This document shows positions 34,071 through 42,582 of a stretch of 64,000 bases of DNA, piece by piece. Each line of letters opens with the position of its first letter. The first letter of the stretch is position 1. Origin of the DNA: Saprospiraceae bacterium (lineage in GTDB: Bacteria; Bacteroidota; Bacteroidia; Chitinophagales; Saprospiraceae). The DNA lies in assembly GCA_016787415.1 (NCBI GenBank), contig JAEUUT010000180.1:18421-82420 (forward strand), written 5' to 3'. The notes under the pieces were generated by a model that saw only the letters and a list, made by a program, of their open reading frames with translations, was not told the DNA's origin and searched no databases. Made by a program: the position numbers and the translations under genes.

Positions 34071-37000
34071 GCTCGGTACCACCCCGTATCGTTCTTTGAA
34101 CCGTTCCCTGAAATATTTAAGGTCGGTAAAACCAACCTTATAGGCCACTTCCGAGATATTAAACTGTTGGGTGTCAAGCAATTGAGCGGCACGTTGCAAT
34201 CGAATATTCCGGATGAGCGTGTTGGGTGTTTCGCCGGTCAGCGCCTTGAGTTTGCGGTACAATTGCATACGGCTCATAGCAATTTCATGGGCCAGGTCGT
34301 CGATGGAGTATTCGCTCTCATCCATATGTGCTTCTACCAGACGGATAAATTGCGCCAGGAACTCTTCATCGAGCGAGGTGACGGTGATGGCAGAGGGGCT
34401 CAGTTCGAGCGTTTTGCCGGACAGTTCTTTCAGGCGCTCCCGGATAGCGATGAGGTTGCGGATGCGCAGTTGCAGCAGTTGCAGGTTGAAAGGTTTGGTA
34501 ATGTAGTCGTCAGCACCCGTTTCAAGCCCTTCAATTTTATGCACCAACGAAGTACGTGCGGTGAGTAGCACCACAGGGATATGGCTGGTGTGGATATTGG
34601 TTTTCAGGCGGCGGCACAGTTCGATGCCATCCATTTCTGGCATCGCGATGTCGCTCAAAACAAGATCATATCCCTGTTCGAAGGCTTTTTGCAAGGCCTC
34701 CGCGCCATTGTCGGCTTCGTCGATATCGTATTGTTCGGAGAGATTCTGGCGCAAATAATTGCGAATATCCGAATTATCCTCCGCCAGCAGCAAACGGAAC
34801 CGAGCCGAACCAGCTGCATGTAATGGAAGTTGATCGGTGATTTCTTCCTTGAAATACTCGACTACCTGTACCTGTTTCGGGAGCCGTGATTCGATGAGTT
34901 GGTCGGCAGCGTAGTGGGCACTTCCTTCAGGCAAGGTAACTGTAAAAACAGCGCCAGAACCCGGCAGGTTGTGCGCCACAATCGTCCCGCCATGCTGATC
35001 GACGATAGATTTTACCAGCGAAAGCCCGATGCCTGTACCACCGAACAGCGTGCGGCCCGGCTGATGCGCGCCCTGGTGGAAGGGGTCGAAAATGCGTTCC
35101 AAGTCGTTTTCAGGAATGCCGGGGCCGGTATCCGACACACTGATTTGCACCTGCGAATCAGGCGTATTTTTCAGTGAAACAGTCACCGCCCCGCCATCGG
35201 GCGTAAATTTGAATGCATTGGAAAGCAGGTTGAACAAGACCTTTTCCATCTGATCGTGGTCGACCCACACCTCCTTGTTTTCTAGGGTGGAATCAAATTG
35301 CAAGTCGATTTTGTGTTGTTCGGCCAGCGGTTTGAACGCCAGCAGGATTTCCTGAACAAAAACCGGCAGGTCTGTTCTTTCCGCATGCACTTTCATCAAA
35401 CCCGCCTCGCTTTTCCGAAAATCGAGCAACTGGCTGATCATAGTCAGCAGTTTTCCGGCCTGCTGGTGTATGAGTGTGAGCGTTTTTTGCAAAGCCCGAT
35501 TGGGTGCGTGTTCGCGCAGCAGTTGTTCCAGCGGGCTCACGATCAGCGTCAACGGTGTGCGCAGTTCGTGGCTGATATTGGTAAAAAACTGGATTTTCAA
35601 CTGGTGCAATTCTTCTGATTTTTCCCGCTCCAGTCGTTCCAGTGCCAGGCTGGCGCGGTATTCGGCGCGCAGGTGCATCACACGCCACACGACGTACAAC
35701 AGCGCCAATGACAGCAATCCATATAAGCAATAGGCCCACCAGGTGAGCCAGAACGGCGGCCGCACACACACCTGTACCTGTACTGGCTCGCTCCACACAC
35801 CGTCGCCGTTTGAGGATTTTACCCAAAAAGTAAATTCCTTGTAAGGCAGGTTTGTATAGTGGGCAAAACGTTTGTCGGCATCGGCATACACCCAGTCGGG
35901 GTCAAAACCTTCGAGTTTGTAGGCAAAGCGGTTGTTGCGCGGCTCCGCAAAATGCAGGCTCACAAATTCGAAAGACAATACATTGTCCTGATAATCAAGC
36001 ACAATGCGCGGGGTTTCGGAAATGCTGTTTCCCAGCACTACCCTTCCGTTCTCCATTGGGCCGATGGGTACCGGGCGGTTGAACAATAGAAAATCGGAAA
36101 TTTGGGTTAAGGGCGGCACGCTGTCCGGATGAATAGCGTCGGGCTGAAACAGGCTCATGCCGTTGGCGCCGCCAAAGGCCAGCATTCCCGAGGGCAGGCG
36201 CTCTGCGCAATTGTTCATAAAAAAATTGTCCTGCAATCCATCGAGTGCATCAAAGTTCCTGACTTTCAGCACATTATCAACCAGTTGTAGGTCGGCAATG
36301 CCGTTGAGCGTACTCACCCACAAATGTCCTTGTTTGTCTTCTACGATGGACTGGATAATATCGCTCGGTAGTCCATCCGCCTGTCGAAACAGCCGAAATC
36401 CGCTGCCATCAGGCTTGAGCAGGTTGACGCCCCTGCTTGTACACACCCAAAGCCGGCCCTGGCTATCGTGCAGCAGGGCATTGATTTTATCATTGCTCAG
36501 GCAGTCTTTCTGTCCGGCAGTGAATTGATAATGCTGCTCCAGGTGCAAAGAGCGGTCGGCAGGGTCGAAGCGGAATTTCAGCAGGCCATTCCCGCGGGTG
36601 CCGACATACAGCACCGTGCGCTCGCTTTCTTTTATTTCCAGCAAAGAAACATTCGGAGAAGCCGTGAGGCTCAGATTATCCACCGTCTGGAAATGTTTCA
36701 GCGTATTATTTGCAGGGTCGAAATAAGTAAGTCCGCCATCCCACAACCCAAACCATACGCCTCCGGCAGCCGAGGGATAAAAATGCATCACGTAGTTGTC
36801 GTTGATCAACGGCGGGGCATTTTGTGAAAACTGTTGTACTTGCCGGATAGCCCCACCGCCAGGCGGTATGTCGCGTTCGCGCACGCGCATGATGCCCGCA
36901 CCCTGGGTGGACAGCCATAGCCAGCCGTCGGGAGCGCGCCACACAGATGTGATGAAATTGGCAAATTCGGGCAGTCGAGGCGGCGTGAGGGTGTAATGGA

Positions 37001-38228
37001 TCGGTTTGGAAAGCGCAGGTGTGGTTTGTAATCGATGCAAGCCGCCGTTGGTAGCCACCCACAACGAACCGGGTGTTTCTCCATTACAAATACTGCTGAC
37101 AATGCTGTTGGCGCCAATTCCTTTCTGATCGAAACGGACGCCTTGGAACGGTTTGCTGCGCAGGTTGAGTTTGTTGAGCCCCTTGTCGGTACCAATCCAC
37201 AGTATACCCGTTCGATCCTGGTACAATGCGTGTATGAAGTTATTGCTCAGGCTAAACGGTTCGTTGGGCTGCGCATAAAAAGTGTGAAACCTGCCCGTAT
37301 TTTTATCCAGCAGGTTGAGTCCGTGAAACGTAGCCACCCACAAATTGCCATCGGACGTTTCCCAGAAATCGGGCACAACATTGTAACTCAGGCTGGCGGG
37401 GTTGCCTGCATCCGCCTGGTAAGTGGTCATTACCTGAAGGTTGCTCAGCACACCGGGCTCAAAGCGAATTTTGCGCAAACCGCCTTTGGAGCCGACCCAT
37501 ATGTTATCCGCTTCGCCTTTCACAGGCCGGATGCGGTAAATAAAATTGGTATGGAAGGAGTCGCCTTCTACCTGATCCAAGTGGTAATGCCTCAACTGAT
37601 AGTGCGTGTCGTCGCTGAAAATAATACGCGACAAACCGCGGGACGTAGCCGACCAGATGGAGCCGTCGGGGGTTTCACAAATAGAGTAAATGTAATCGGA
37701 AGCCGGGCGCGACGCGTCGTTGTCAGGTGTGAAAATGCGAAGGAATGTTTTGCTTTGGGGATCAAAACGATTGAGGCCTTTTTTTGTGCCCGCCCAGATA
37801 TTTCCTTTACTGTCTTCAAAAATTCCCCATACATCGTTATCTGACAAGGAATTAGGATTGTCAGGTTGAGAGCGGTAATTAACAAAACGCTCCGTTGCAC
37901 GATTAAAACAGTGGATTCCAGCGCTGAGCGTACCCACCCACAACATACCGGCATGGTCTTCCACCAGAGAAGTCACCTGATCGCTCTGGAGCCCATCGGG
38001 CACACCCGGTTCTTCCTGAAAAGTACGAAGGGAATAGCCGTCGTAGCGTGTCAGGCCCGACCACGTTCCAAGCCATAACATGCCTTTTTTGTCCTGTGTA
38101 ATGCAGTTGATACCGCCTTGCAGCAGGCGCATGTCGGATGGCAATTGCTCAAAACGATAAGCGGGTTGCCCTGTGACAAGGCATACCGAAAGGAATAAAA
38201 GCAACAAGACGAAAACGGGGCGTAGCAT
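34050..38228 (-). CDS. Hybrid two-component system sensor/regulator (one-protein HTCS)
   Basis: A 1392-residue protein. Signal peptide 1-20. About 25-740 hold Reg_prop beta-propeller repeats (repeated D-x-x-G-x-L-W-x-G-T motifs such as GMLWLGTWSGLTRYDG and GNIWAGTKKGLNRFD). A Y_Y_Y domain covers about 745-815 and a transmembrane helix about 829-852. The HisKA phosphoacceptor is H886 (FTNISHELRTP). HATPase is about 990-1100 (N box NLLSNAFKFTPDGG, DTGPGIP, GGTGIGLSLV). The receiver is about 1142-1262 with phospho-Asp D1192 (LSDIAMPEMDG). An AraC-type HTH covers about 1296-1390. All catalytic residues look intact. Homologues sense polysaccharide fragments in the periplasm and activate nearby loci, but no polysaccharide-utilisation gene is adjacent, so the signal and targets are unknown. 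Confidence 0.95.
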   Translation of the reverse strand: MLRPVFVLLLLFLSVCLVTGQPAYRFEQLPSDMRLLQGGINCITQDKKGMLWLGTWSGLTRYDGYSLRTFQEEPGVPDGLQSDQVTSLVEDHAGMLWVGTLSAGIHCFNRATERFVNYRSQPDNPNSLSDNDVWGIFEDSKGNIWAGTKKGLNRFDPQSKTFLRIFTPDNDASRPASDYIYSICETPDGSIWSATSRGLSRIIFSDDTHYQLRHYHLDQVEGDSFHTNFIYRIRPVKGEADNIWVGSKGGLRKIRFEPGVLSNLQVMTTYQADAGNPASLSYNVVPDFWETSDGNLWVATFHGLNLLDKNTGRFHTFYAQPNEPFSLSNNFIHALYQDRTGILWIGTDKGLNKLNLRSKPFQGVRFDQKGIGANSIVSSICNGETPGSLWVATNGGLHRLQTTPALSKPIHYTLTPPRLPEFANFITSVWRAPDGWLWLSTQGAGIMRVRERDIPPGGGAIRQVQQFSQNAPPLINDNYVMHFYPSAAGGVWFGLWDGGLTYFDPANNTLKHFQTVDNLSLTASPNVSLLEIKESERTVLYVGTRGNGLLKFRFDPADRSLHLEQHYQFTAGQKDCLSNDKINALLHDSQGRLWVCTSRGVNLLKPDGSGFRLFRQADGLPSDIIQSIVEDKQGHLWVSTLNGIADLQLVDNVLKVRNFDALDGLQDNFFMNNCAERLPSGMLAFGGANGMSLFQPDAIHPDSVPPLTQISDFLLFNRPVPIGPMENGRVVLGNSISETPRIVLDYQDNVLSFEFVSLHFAEPRNNRFAYKLEGFDPDWVYADADKRFAHYTNLPYKEFTFWVKSSNGDGVWSEPVQVQVCVRPPFWLTWWAYCLYGLLSLALLYVVWRVMHLRAEYRASLALERLEREKSEELHQLKIQFFTNISHELRTPLTLIVSPLEQLLREHAPNRALQKTLTLIHQQAGKLLTMISQLLDFRKSEAGLMKVHAERTDLPVFVQEILLAFKPLAEQHKIDLQFDSTLENKEVWVDHDQMEKVLFNLLSNAFKFTPDGGAVTVSLKNTPDSQVQISVSDTGPGIPENDLERIFDPFHQGAHQPGRTLFGGTGIGLSLVKSIVDQHGGTIVAHNLPGSGAVFTVTLPEGSAHYAADQLIESRLPKQVQVVEYFKEEITDQLPLHAAGSARFRLLLAEDNSDIRNYLRQNLSEQYDIDEADNGAEALQKAFEQGYDLVLSDIAMPEMDGIELCRRLKTNIHTSHIPVVLLTARTSLVHKIEGLETGADDYITKPFNLQLLQLRIRNLIAIRERLKELSGKTLELSPSAITVTSLDEEFLAQFIRLVEAHMDESEYSIDDLAHEIAMSRMQLYRKLKALTGETPNTLIRNIRLQRAAQLLDTQQFNISEVAYKVGFTDLKYFRERFKERYGVVPSEYRGER

Positions 38229-38343
38229 ACAACACCATTAACTGCAATAGGGCAGCAAGATAGGTTTTTTGGTAATGTATGCAGATGAAAGTCAATCGTT
38301 TCGACTGTTTTATACATCTGTTTTCAGATGAAACGTATGCGTG

Positions 38344-39291
38344 CTAAGTATTTTGCTTTACCTCCTGCACCTTGCCTGCATCCACATGCCGGGGCATTTC
38401 TTTTTCTTTGGGCACTACAAAATTAGCGTAGTCATTGGCCACAATCTTGTGCCCCTGCACGATGCTGTAGTTTTTGGTAAATTCTGCTCCGAAAAACAAA
38501 ATAGCCGACGAATAGTACACCCAGGCCAAGAGGATAGCCATAGAGCCGGCTGCGCCAAAGGAGGTGGCGATGGAAGAAGTGCTCAGGTAAAAACCGATGG
38601 CAAATTTGCCAATCAAAAACAAGGTAGAGGTAAACAAAGCGCCCACCCATACGTGCCGCCAGGCGATTTTTGCATCGGGCAAAAACTTGAACATAAAGGC
38701 AAACAGGGCCGTCACAATGGCCACGATGAACGTAATATTCAGTATCTGAGCCACCCAGGCCAACTGCTCATACATACTGAAAAATCGTTCGCTTAACAGA
38801 GCGATGACGGTATTGATAAGCAGTGAAACAATGAGCAAAAACCCGAGCGTCAGAATCATGGAGAAGGAAATGACCCGGTTGAGCAGGTATTGTACTATGC
38901 CGTTGCGCGGCTTGGCTTTCAGCGACCAAATTTGATTGAGCGAGTCCTGCAATTCGGTAAAAACGCCCGTTGCACCCAGCAGCAGCGTACCCAGGCCGAC
39001 CAATGTGGCCAGCCAACTTTGTCCCGAAATTTCCATGCTACCAATGGTGGTTTGCAGAAAATCGGCAGCGCCGGACCCGATCAGACCTGAAAACTGTCGG
39101 TACACCTCACCTTGAACAGCCTCCCGACCAAAAAACACCCCTGCCAGTCCGATGATGATAATCAGCATGGGTGCAATAGAAAAAGTGGTGTAATACGAAA
39201 GGGAAGCGCTCAATTTCATGGCATTATCAGCCGAAAAATCCTTCACGGATTGTACAAGCGCCTTCCAGAATTTTTGGAAAAACGATAACAT
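38344..39291 (-). CDS. YihY/BrkB-family inner-membrane protein
   Basis: A 315-residue protein with six hydrophobic segments. Family landmarks are an N-terminal A-M-K-L-S-A-S-L-S-Y-Y-T-T-F-S-I-A-P, G-A-T-G-V-F-T-E-L-Q-D-S-L-N-Q-I-W, and a last-helix segment AAGSMAILLAWVYYSSAILFFGAEFT with a Y-A and G-x-x-x-T pattern. The family was once mis-annotated as RNase BN. Its function is unknown, possibly transport. It is followed downstream by the HTCS gene on the same strand, though with a 115-bp gap. Confidence 0.9.
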   Translation of the reverse strand: MLSFFQKFWKALVQSVKDFSADNAMKLSASLSYYTTFSIAPMLIIIIGLAGVFFGREAVQGEVYRQFSGLIGSGAADFLQTTIGSMEISGQSWLATLVGLGTLLLGATGVFTELQDSLNQIWSLKAKPRNGIVQYLLNRVISFSMILTLGFLLIVSLLINTVIALLSERFFSMYEQLAWVAQILNITFIVAIVTALFAFMFKFLPDAKIAWRHVWVGALFTSTLFLIGKFAIGFYLSTSSIATSFGAAGSMAILLAWVYYSSAILFFGAEFTKNYSIVQGHKIVANDYANFVVPKEKEMPRHVDAGKVQEVKQNT

Positions 39292-39304
39292 GGTGGCAGG
39301 TTTT

Positions 39305-39376
39305 AACGTCGGCAGGGTTATTAACGTCGGCAGGGTTCCAAAACCCTGCCGACGTTGGAACCCTGCCGACGTTACG
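39305..39376. repeat. Nested palindrome of AACGTCGGCAGGGTT units
   Basis: Two direct copies of AACGTCGGCAGGGTT on the left are matched by two inverted copies (AACCCTGCCGACGTT) on the right, giving four units around a short A-rich centre. It ends one base before the stop codon of the 58-aa lipoprotein gene, so it may act as its terminator. Confidence 0.75.
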
Positions 39377-39553
39377 TTAATCCTTACTTCCCATCAATTT
39401 GGAAATCAGGAAAATGATCAGGGCAATGCCCAGGAATACCAATAGTACGCCCGACCATACGCCTGCTTTAAAAATGCCACCCACCACCTCGCAGCCAGAA
39501 AGGGTGCTGAGAGCGGTGGCGAGTGCGCCGGTATAAACAAGTTGCTTTTTCAT
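39377..39553 (-). CDS. Small lipoprotein/membrane protein (58 aa)
   Basis: Short gene found by reading the minus strand: MKKQLVYTGALATALSTLSG, then CEVVGGIFKAGVW and one long hydrophobic helix (SGVLLVFLGIALIIFLI), ending SKLMGSKD. The LSGC motif is a plausible lipobox with the acceptor Cys at residue 21. This architecture (short lipobox signal, G-x-x-F-K-A-G-x-W, one helix) recurs in Bacteroidota near envelope genes. It lies 31 bp downstream of the OmpA gene on the same strand, so co-transcription is likely. Confidence 0.75.
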   Translation of the reverse strand: MKKQLVYTGALATALSTLSGCEVVGGIFKAGVWSGVLLVFLGIALIIFLISKLMGSKD

Positions 39554-39584
39554 GTTGATGGAGATTTTTGAAAGTGAAGGGTTT

Positions 39585-40259
39585 TTACAGTTTGCCTTGT
39601 TCAGCCTGTTTTTTGAGGTCTTCGTTGGCCCAGATCGACACTTCTACGCGGCGATTTTGTTGTCGGCCTGCATCGGTGTCGTTGGAAGCCACCGGTTGTG
39701 TTTCACCAAACCCGCGGATGCCCAGGCGCGAGCGTTTTACGCCTACGCTGGTCAGGTAATCGTGTACGGCATCGGCACGGTCTTCTGACAGTTCCATGTT
39801 GTAAGCATCGGAGCCTGTCGAATCGGTGTGGCCATCGATTAGGATATTGGTGTCGTCGTATTCATTGAGCGTTGCGGCAAAATCGCGCAACTGCGTTTTC
39901 ATGTCGGAGGTGAGTTTGGACGAATTGACGGCGAACAAAAGGCCGGAGTCGAAGGTGACTTTAAGGCCTTCACCGACCCGTTCTACGGTGGCGGATTTAC
40001 CGAGTTCCTGTTCGAGTTCACGTTTTTGTTTGTCCATGTACTTGCCAATCGCGCCGCCTGCTACGCCGCCCACTGCGGCGCCGATGATGATGCCGCCTGC
40101 GGTATTGCCGTTCTTTTTACCAAGAATACCGCCGATAGCACCGCCCACTGCGATGCCTGTACCTGCGCCAATGGCTGTGTTTTTATTCTTTTTGAGGGTC
40201 TGACAGGAGGAACCGCCCATCAGGATTGCGATCATGATGATGGAAAATGGCTTTATCAT
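39585..40259 (-). CDS. OmpA-family lipoprotein with glycine-zipper segment
   Basis: A 224-residue protein. The lipobox is GGSSCQT (Cys about 19). Residues about 27-75 form a glycine-zipper with repeated G-x-x-x-G (AIGAGTGIAVGGAIGGILGKK, GIIIGAAVGGVAGGAIG), which probably inserts in or crosses a membrane. A short coiled linker leads to an OmpA-like peptidoglycan-binding domain at about 100-215 (LLFAVNSSKLT, ILIDGHTDSTGSDAYNMELSEDRADAV, GFGETQPVASNDT, NRRVEV). The D and R of the diaminopimelate-binding motif are present. It probably links the outer membrane to peptidoglycan. Confidence 0.93.
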   Translation of the reverse strand: MIKPFSIIMIAILMGGSSCQTLKKNKNTAIGAGTGIAVGGAIGGILGKKNGNTAGGIIIGAAVGGVAGGAIGKYMDKQKRELEQELGKSATVERVGEGLKVTFDSGLLFAVNSSKLTSDMKTQLRDFAATLNEYDDTNILIDGHTDSTGSDAYNMELSEDRADAVHDYLTSVGVKRSRLGIRGFGETQPVASNDTDAGRQQNRRVEVSIWANEDLKKQAEQGKL

Positions 40260-40395
40260 GGCTTGTATAGGTTGAGTTGGTTGGGAAAAAGGGGGACAGA
40301 CCCCGGGAGAGTTATATGTGGCTCCCGGGGTTGCTGTTGCCGGTTTAGGGCGTGTTTAGGGCATGTTTAGTTTGGGGGCATTTTTAGGATACACA

Positions 40396-40520
40396 GCGCG
40401 TTGCGCTGCGCTAATGCGTACGCCCTTTCAGGTCTGTTCGTGGAGCGCTTCTCACTTCTCACCTCTCACTTCTCACCTCTCACTTCTCGTATCTCACCTC
40501 TCACTTCTCACCTCTCACCT
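40396..40520. repeat. Palindromic core plus 7-nt TCACTTC/TCACCTC tract
   Basis: GCGTACGCCCTTTCAGG and TTCGTGGAGCG match 33963-33995. They are followed by about ten 7-nt units alternating TCACTTC and TCACCTC. The tract ends exactly at the TAG stop of the barrel gene at 40521. Confidence 0.75.
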
Positions 40521-41186
40521 CTAAAAATTAACGCCCAGCGTCAGGGCCACACCGCGCGTTTGGCGTACCGGTTTGTTGTCGTTGGTGTTGTCGGCGTCTT
40601 TATCGAGCAGGTTGTTGAAACCGTAGTTGTAACGCAGGTCCAGCACAATATTTCCGATGCTGACACCAGCAGAACCCAGCATACCGTAGTTGAGGCGGCG
40701 GGTGTCGTCTTCCTCATCGAAGGTGAAATTGTCTTCCGCTTCAAACAGGGTCGTGCCGTCCGCAGTGGTTTTGGTGGTGTACTTCCCACCCAGGGCATAA
40801 CCTACCCAGGGGCCTGCCGCGATGTGAAAACCGAGACCTTCCTGGTCGGCATTGCCAAATTGCAGTTTGGCGAGTACAGGTAGTTCGAGGTAATGGATGC
40901 GGTAGGTGTTTTTGGTTTCGGTACCCAGCACATTGTAAGTATTGCTGCCACCATTCTGGGTGTAGAGCAATTCCGGCTGGATGGTCAGAATGTCGCCGAG
41001 GTTCATACCAAACGTAAGGCCCACGACAGGCGCCACAATAGAGCGGTTTTCAATATCGTCGCGGCTTACATTTTCATTTTCTTCAGAGATAGTGGCAAAT
41101 GCAGCGCCGGCTTTAATACCTACCTGAGCCCAGGTAGCGGAGGTGTACATAACACCCAGTGCGATGGCAAAAAGATACTTTTTCAT
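40521..41186 (-). CDS. Porin-like outer-membrane beta-barrel protein (OMP_b-brl family)
   Basis: A 221-residue protein with a signal peptide ending YTSATWAQ and then [13 protein letters not shown], the usual opening of the PorT/OMP_b-brl_2 family. Strands alternate through [56 protein letters not shown], to a C-terminal VALTLGVNF with a terminal Phe, the outer-membrane sorting signal. It lies upstream of the OmpA gene but is separated from it by about 260 bp with a repeat, so it has its own transcript. Confidence 0.85.
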   Translation of the reverse strand: MKKYLFAIALGVMYTSATWAQVGIKAGAAFATISEENENVSRDDIENRSIVAPVVGLTFGMNLGDILTIQPELLYTQNGGSNTYNVLGTETKNTYRIHYLELPVLAKLQFGNADQEGLGFHIAAGPWVGYALGGKYTTKTTADGTTLFEAEDNFTFDEEDDTRRLNYGMLGSAGVSIGNIVLDLRYNYGFNNLLDKDADNTNDNKPVRQTRGVALTLGVNF

Positions 41187-41214
41187 AGTGATTTTAGATT
41201 TTGTTTGTCAGAAA

Positions 41215-41455
41215 AGATGGTGTTTTTGTGTTTTTGGGTTTTTGTGTTTTGGGGGTGCGTTGCACTTGGCATTTGATAGGATGAGAGTGATTGGGTGTTT
41301 TAGGGCTTTTGTGTTTTTGTGTTTTGGAGGTACGTTGCACTTGGCATTTGAAAGGATGAGAGCAGGTGTTACAAAATCACAAATGCCAAGAGCGAAGCCC
41401 ACCAAAACACAAAAACACCCAAACACAAAAACACCTTAAACACAAAAACACCCTA
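41215..41455. repeat. Direct and inverted repeats built from GTGTTTTTG units
   Basis: A 44-bp unit (gtgttttgggggtgcgttgc, then acttggcatttgataggatgagag) at 41244-41287 recurs with four changes at 41319-41362. The opposite strand of the unit appears downstream in degraded form (CAAATGCCAAG, CCAAAACACAAAAACACC). The whole acts as an imperfect palindrome of about 240 bp upstream of the barrel gene start. No ORF in it looks real. Confidence 0.6.
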
Positions 41456-41523
41456 AAAACAATGTTCCTACACGAGCGCTGTTGATTTTTTTCCCCAAAC
41501 AGTAGCATTTTGGATGCAGAATT

Positions 41524-41916
41524 AGGGTTTGTTCGGCTACGCCTCTTTTAGAGAGATGGGAACACGGATTAAGCGGATAAAGCGGATTTAAACTGATTTT
41601 TTGGTGGCCTTGCGGCCACTTCTTTTTGATTTTTACGGATTTGCCCGCCTTCGGCGGGACGTATATCGAATCAATCTTTTATAAAGCAAGCAAAAATCAA
41701 CATCGATCCCTTGTATCATTTCATGTGTATGCTATGCCTATCCACCCGCCAAAGGCGGTTTAAATCTGAAAAAAATCAAAAAGAAGTGGCCGCAAGGCCA
41801 CCAAAAAATCAGTTTAAATCCGCTTTATCCGCTTAATCCGCGTTTCCATCCCTCCACGAGGGGCGTAGCCGAACAAATCCCGAACAAATCCCGAACAAAT
41901 CCTTCGTACACTCCCT
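41524..41916. mobile_element. Fold-back (MITE-like) element, copy 2
   Basis: About 390 bp. Same arms, same sub-hairpins (GTGGCC-ttgc-GGCCAC, CCCGCC-ttc-GGCGGG) and same loop as 32331-32701. The right end carries two extra tandem CGAACAAATCC units and the left end is a few bases shorter. The remaining bases up to the pyrophosphatase gene are a 7-nt repeat tract (TCATTCA, TCGCTCA, TCATTCA, TCTTTCA). Together with the repeats at 41215-41455 this accounts for the 804-bp gap. Confidence 0.75.
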
Positions 41917-41961
41917 AATTCATCATTCATCGCTCATCATTCATCTTTCATCATTATCAAC

Positions 41962-41969
41962 TACATTTA
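41962..41969 (+). promoter_or_regulatory. -7 box candidate (TACATTTA) for pyrophosphatase
   Basis: One mismatch from TAnnTTTG, 21 bp upstream of the ATG at 41991. Confidence 0.35.
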
Positions 41970-41990
41970 CTCCCGAAAACAACCTTTTAC

Positions 41991-42530
41991 ATGAACCATC
42001 TTGCGTTGCCTTCTTTTTCCGCCGACGGTCACCTCCAGGCCGTGATTGAAATACCGGCTGGAACGAATACCAAATACGAATACAACAAGCAACTGCTTCA
42101 GTTTCAACCCGATATCAGAAATGGCCAACCCCGCAGGGTGGATTTCATGTCTTACCCGGTGAACTACGGATTTATCCCTTCTACTAAAATGGATAAGGAA
42201 CGCGGTGGCGATGGCGATCCCCTGGATGTACTGGTGCTGGCCGAGCACATTCCAACAGGAAGTGTGGTGCCGGTGGTACCCATCGGGCTGCTATTGTTGA
42301 AAGACCTGGGCGAACTTGACAACAAAGTGCTGGCTATACCGGTGGAGGTATCTAAAAGAATCATCAAAGCCACAGACTGGGTAGGTTTTCAACGCGATTA
42401 CAGCGCGATTCGCCATATTTTTGAAATGTTTTTCACCTACTACGACGGCCTGGGCACCATGACGCTCATGGGCTGGGCCGACGAAACGGCTGCGCTCGAA
42501 GAGGTTAAAAAATGGCAAATGACTTCCTGA
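41991..42530 (+). CDS. ppa: Inorganic pyrophosphatase (family I)
   Basis: A 179-residue soluble enzyme that hydrolyses pyrophosphate to two phosphates, pulling biosynthetic reactions forward. Family I features: IEIPAGTNTKYEYN at about 19-32 (active-site Glu and Lys), a central Y-P-V-N-Y-G-F-I-P, and the metal-binding signature D74-G-D76-P-L-D79 followed by VLVL. Length is normal for the bacterial enzyme. It follows the repeat-rich gap and precedes the acyltransferase-like gene by about 50 bp. Confidence 0.95.
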   Translation: MNHLALPSFSADGHLQAVIEIPAGTNTKYEYNKQLLQFQPDIRNGQPRRVDFMSYPVNYGFIPSTKMDKERGGDGDPLDVLVLAEHIPTGSVVPVVPIGLLLLKDLGELDNKVLAIPVEVSKRIIKATDWVGFQRDYSAIRHIFEMFFTYYDGLGTMTLMGWADETAALEEVKKWQMTS

Positions 42531-42582
42531 AAACAACCATTTTCAATCTCCTGCGTTTTCTTTGCCGCATCGAATAAGACCC

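Noticed and set aside
41208..41455. Possible short CRISPR-like repeats in the GTGTTTTTG region
   Set aside because: Units are not separated by unique spacers, there is no regular 30-40 nt repeat-spacer rhythm and no cas gene nearby.
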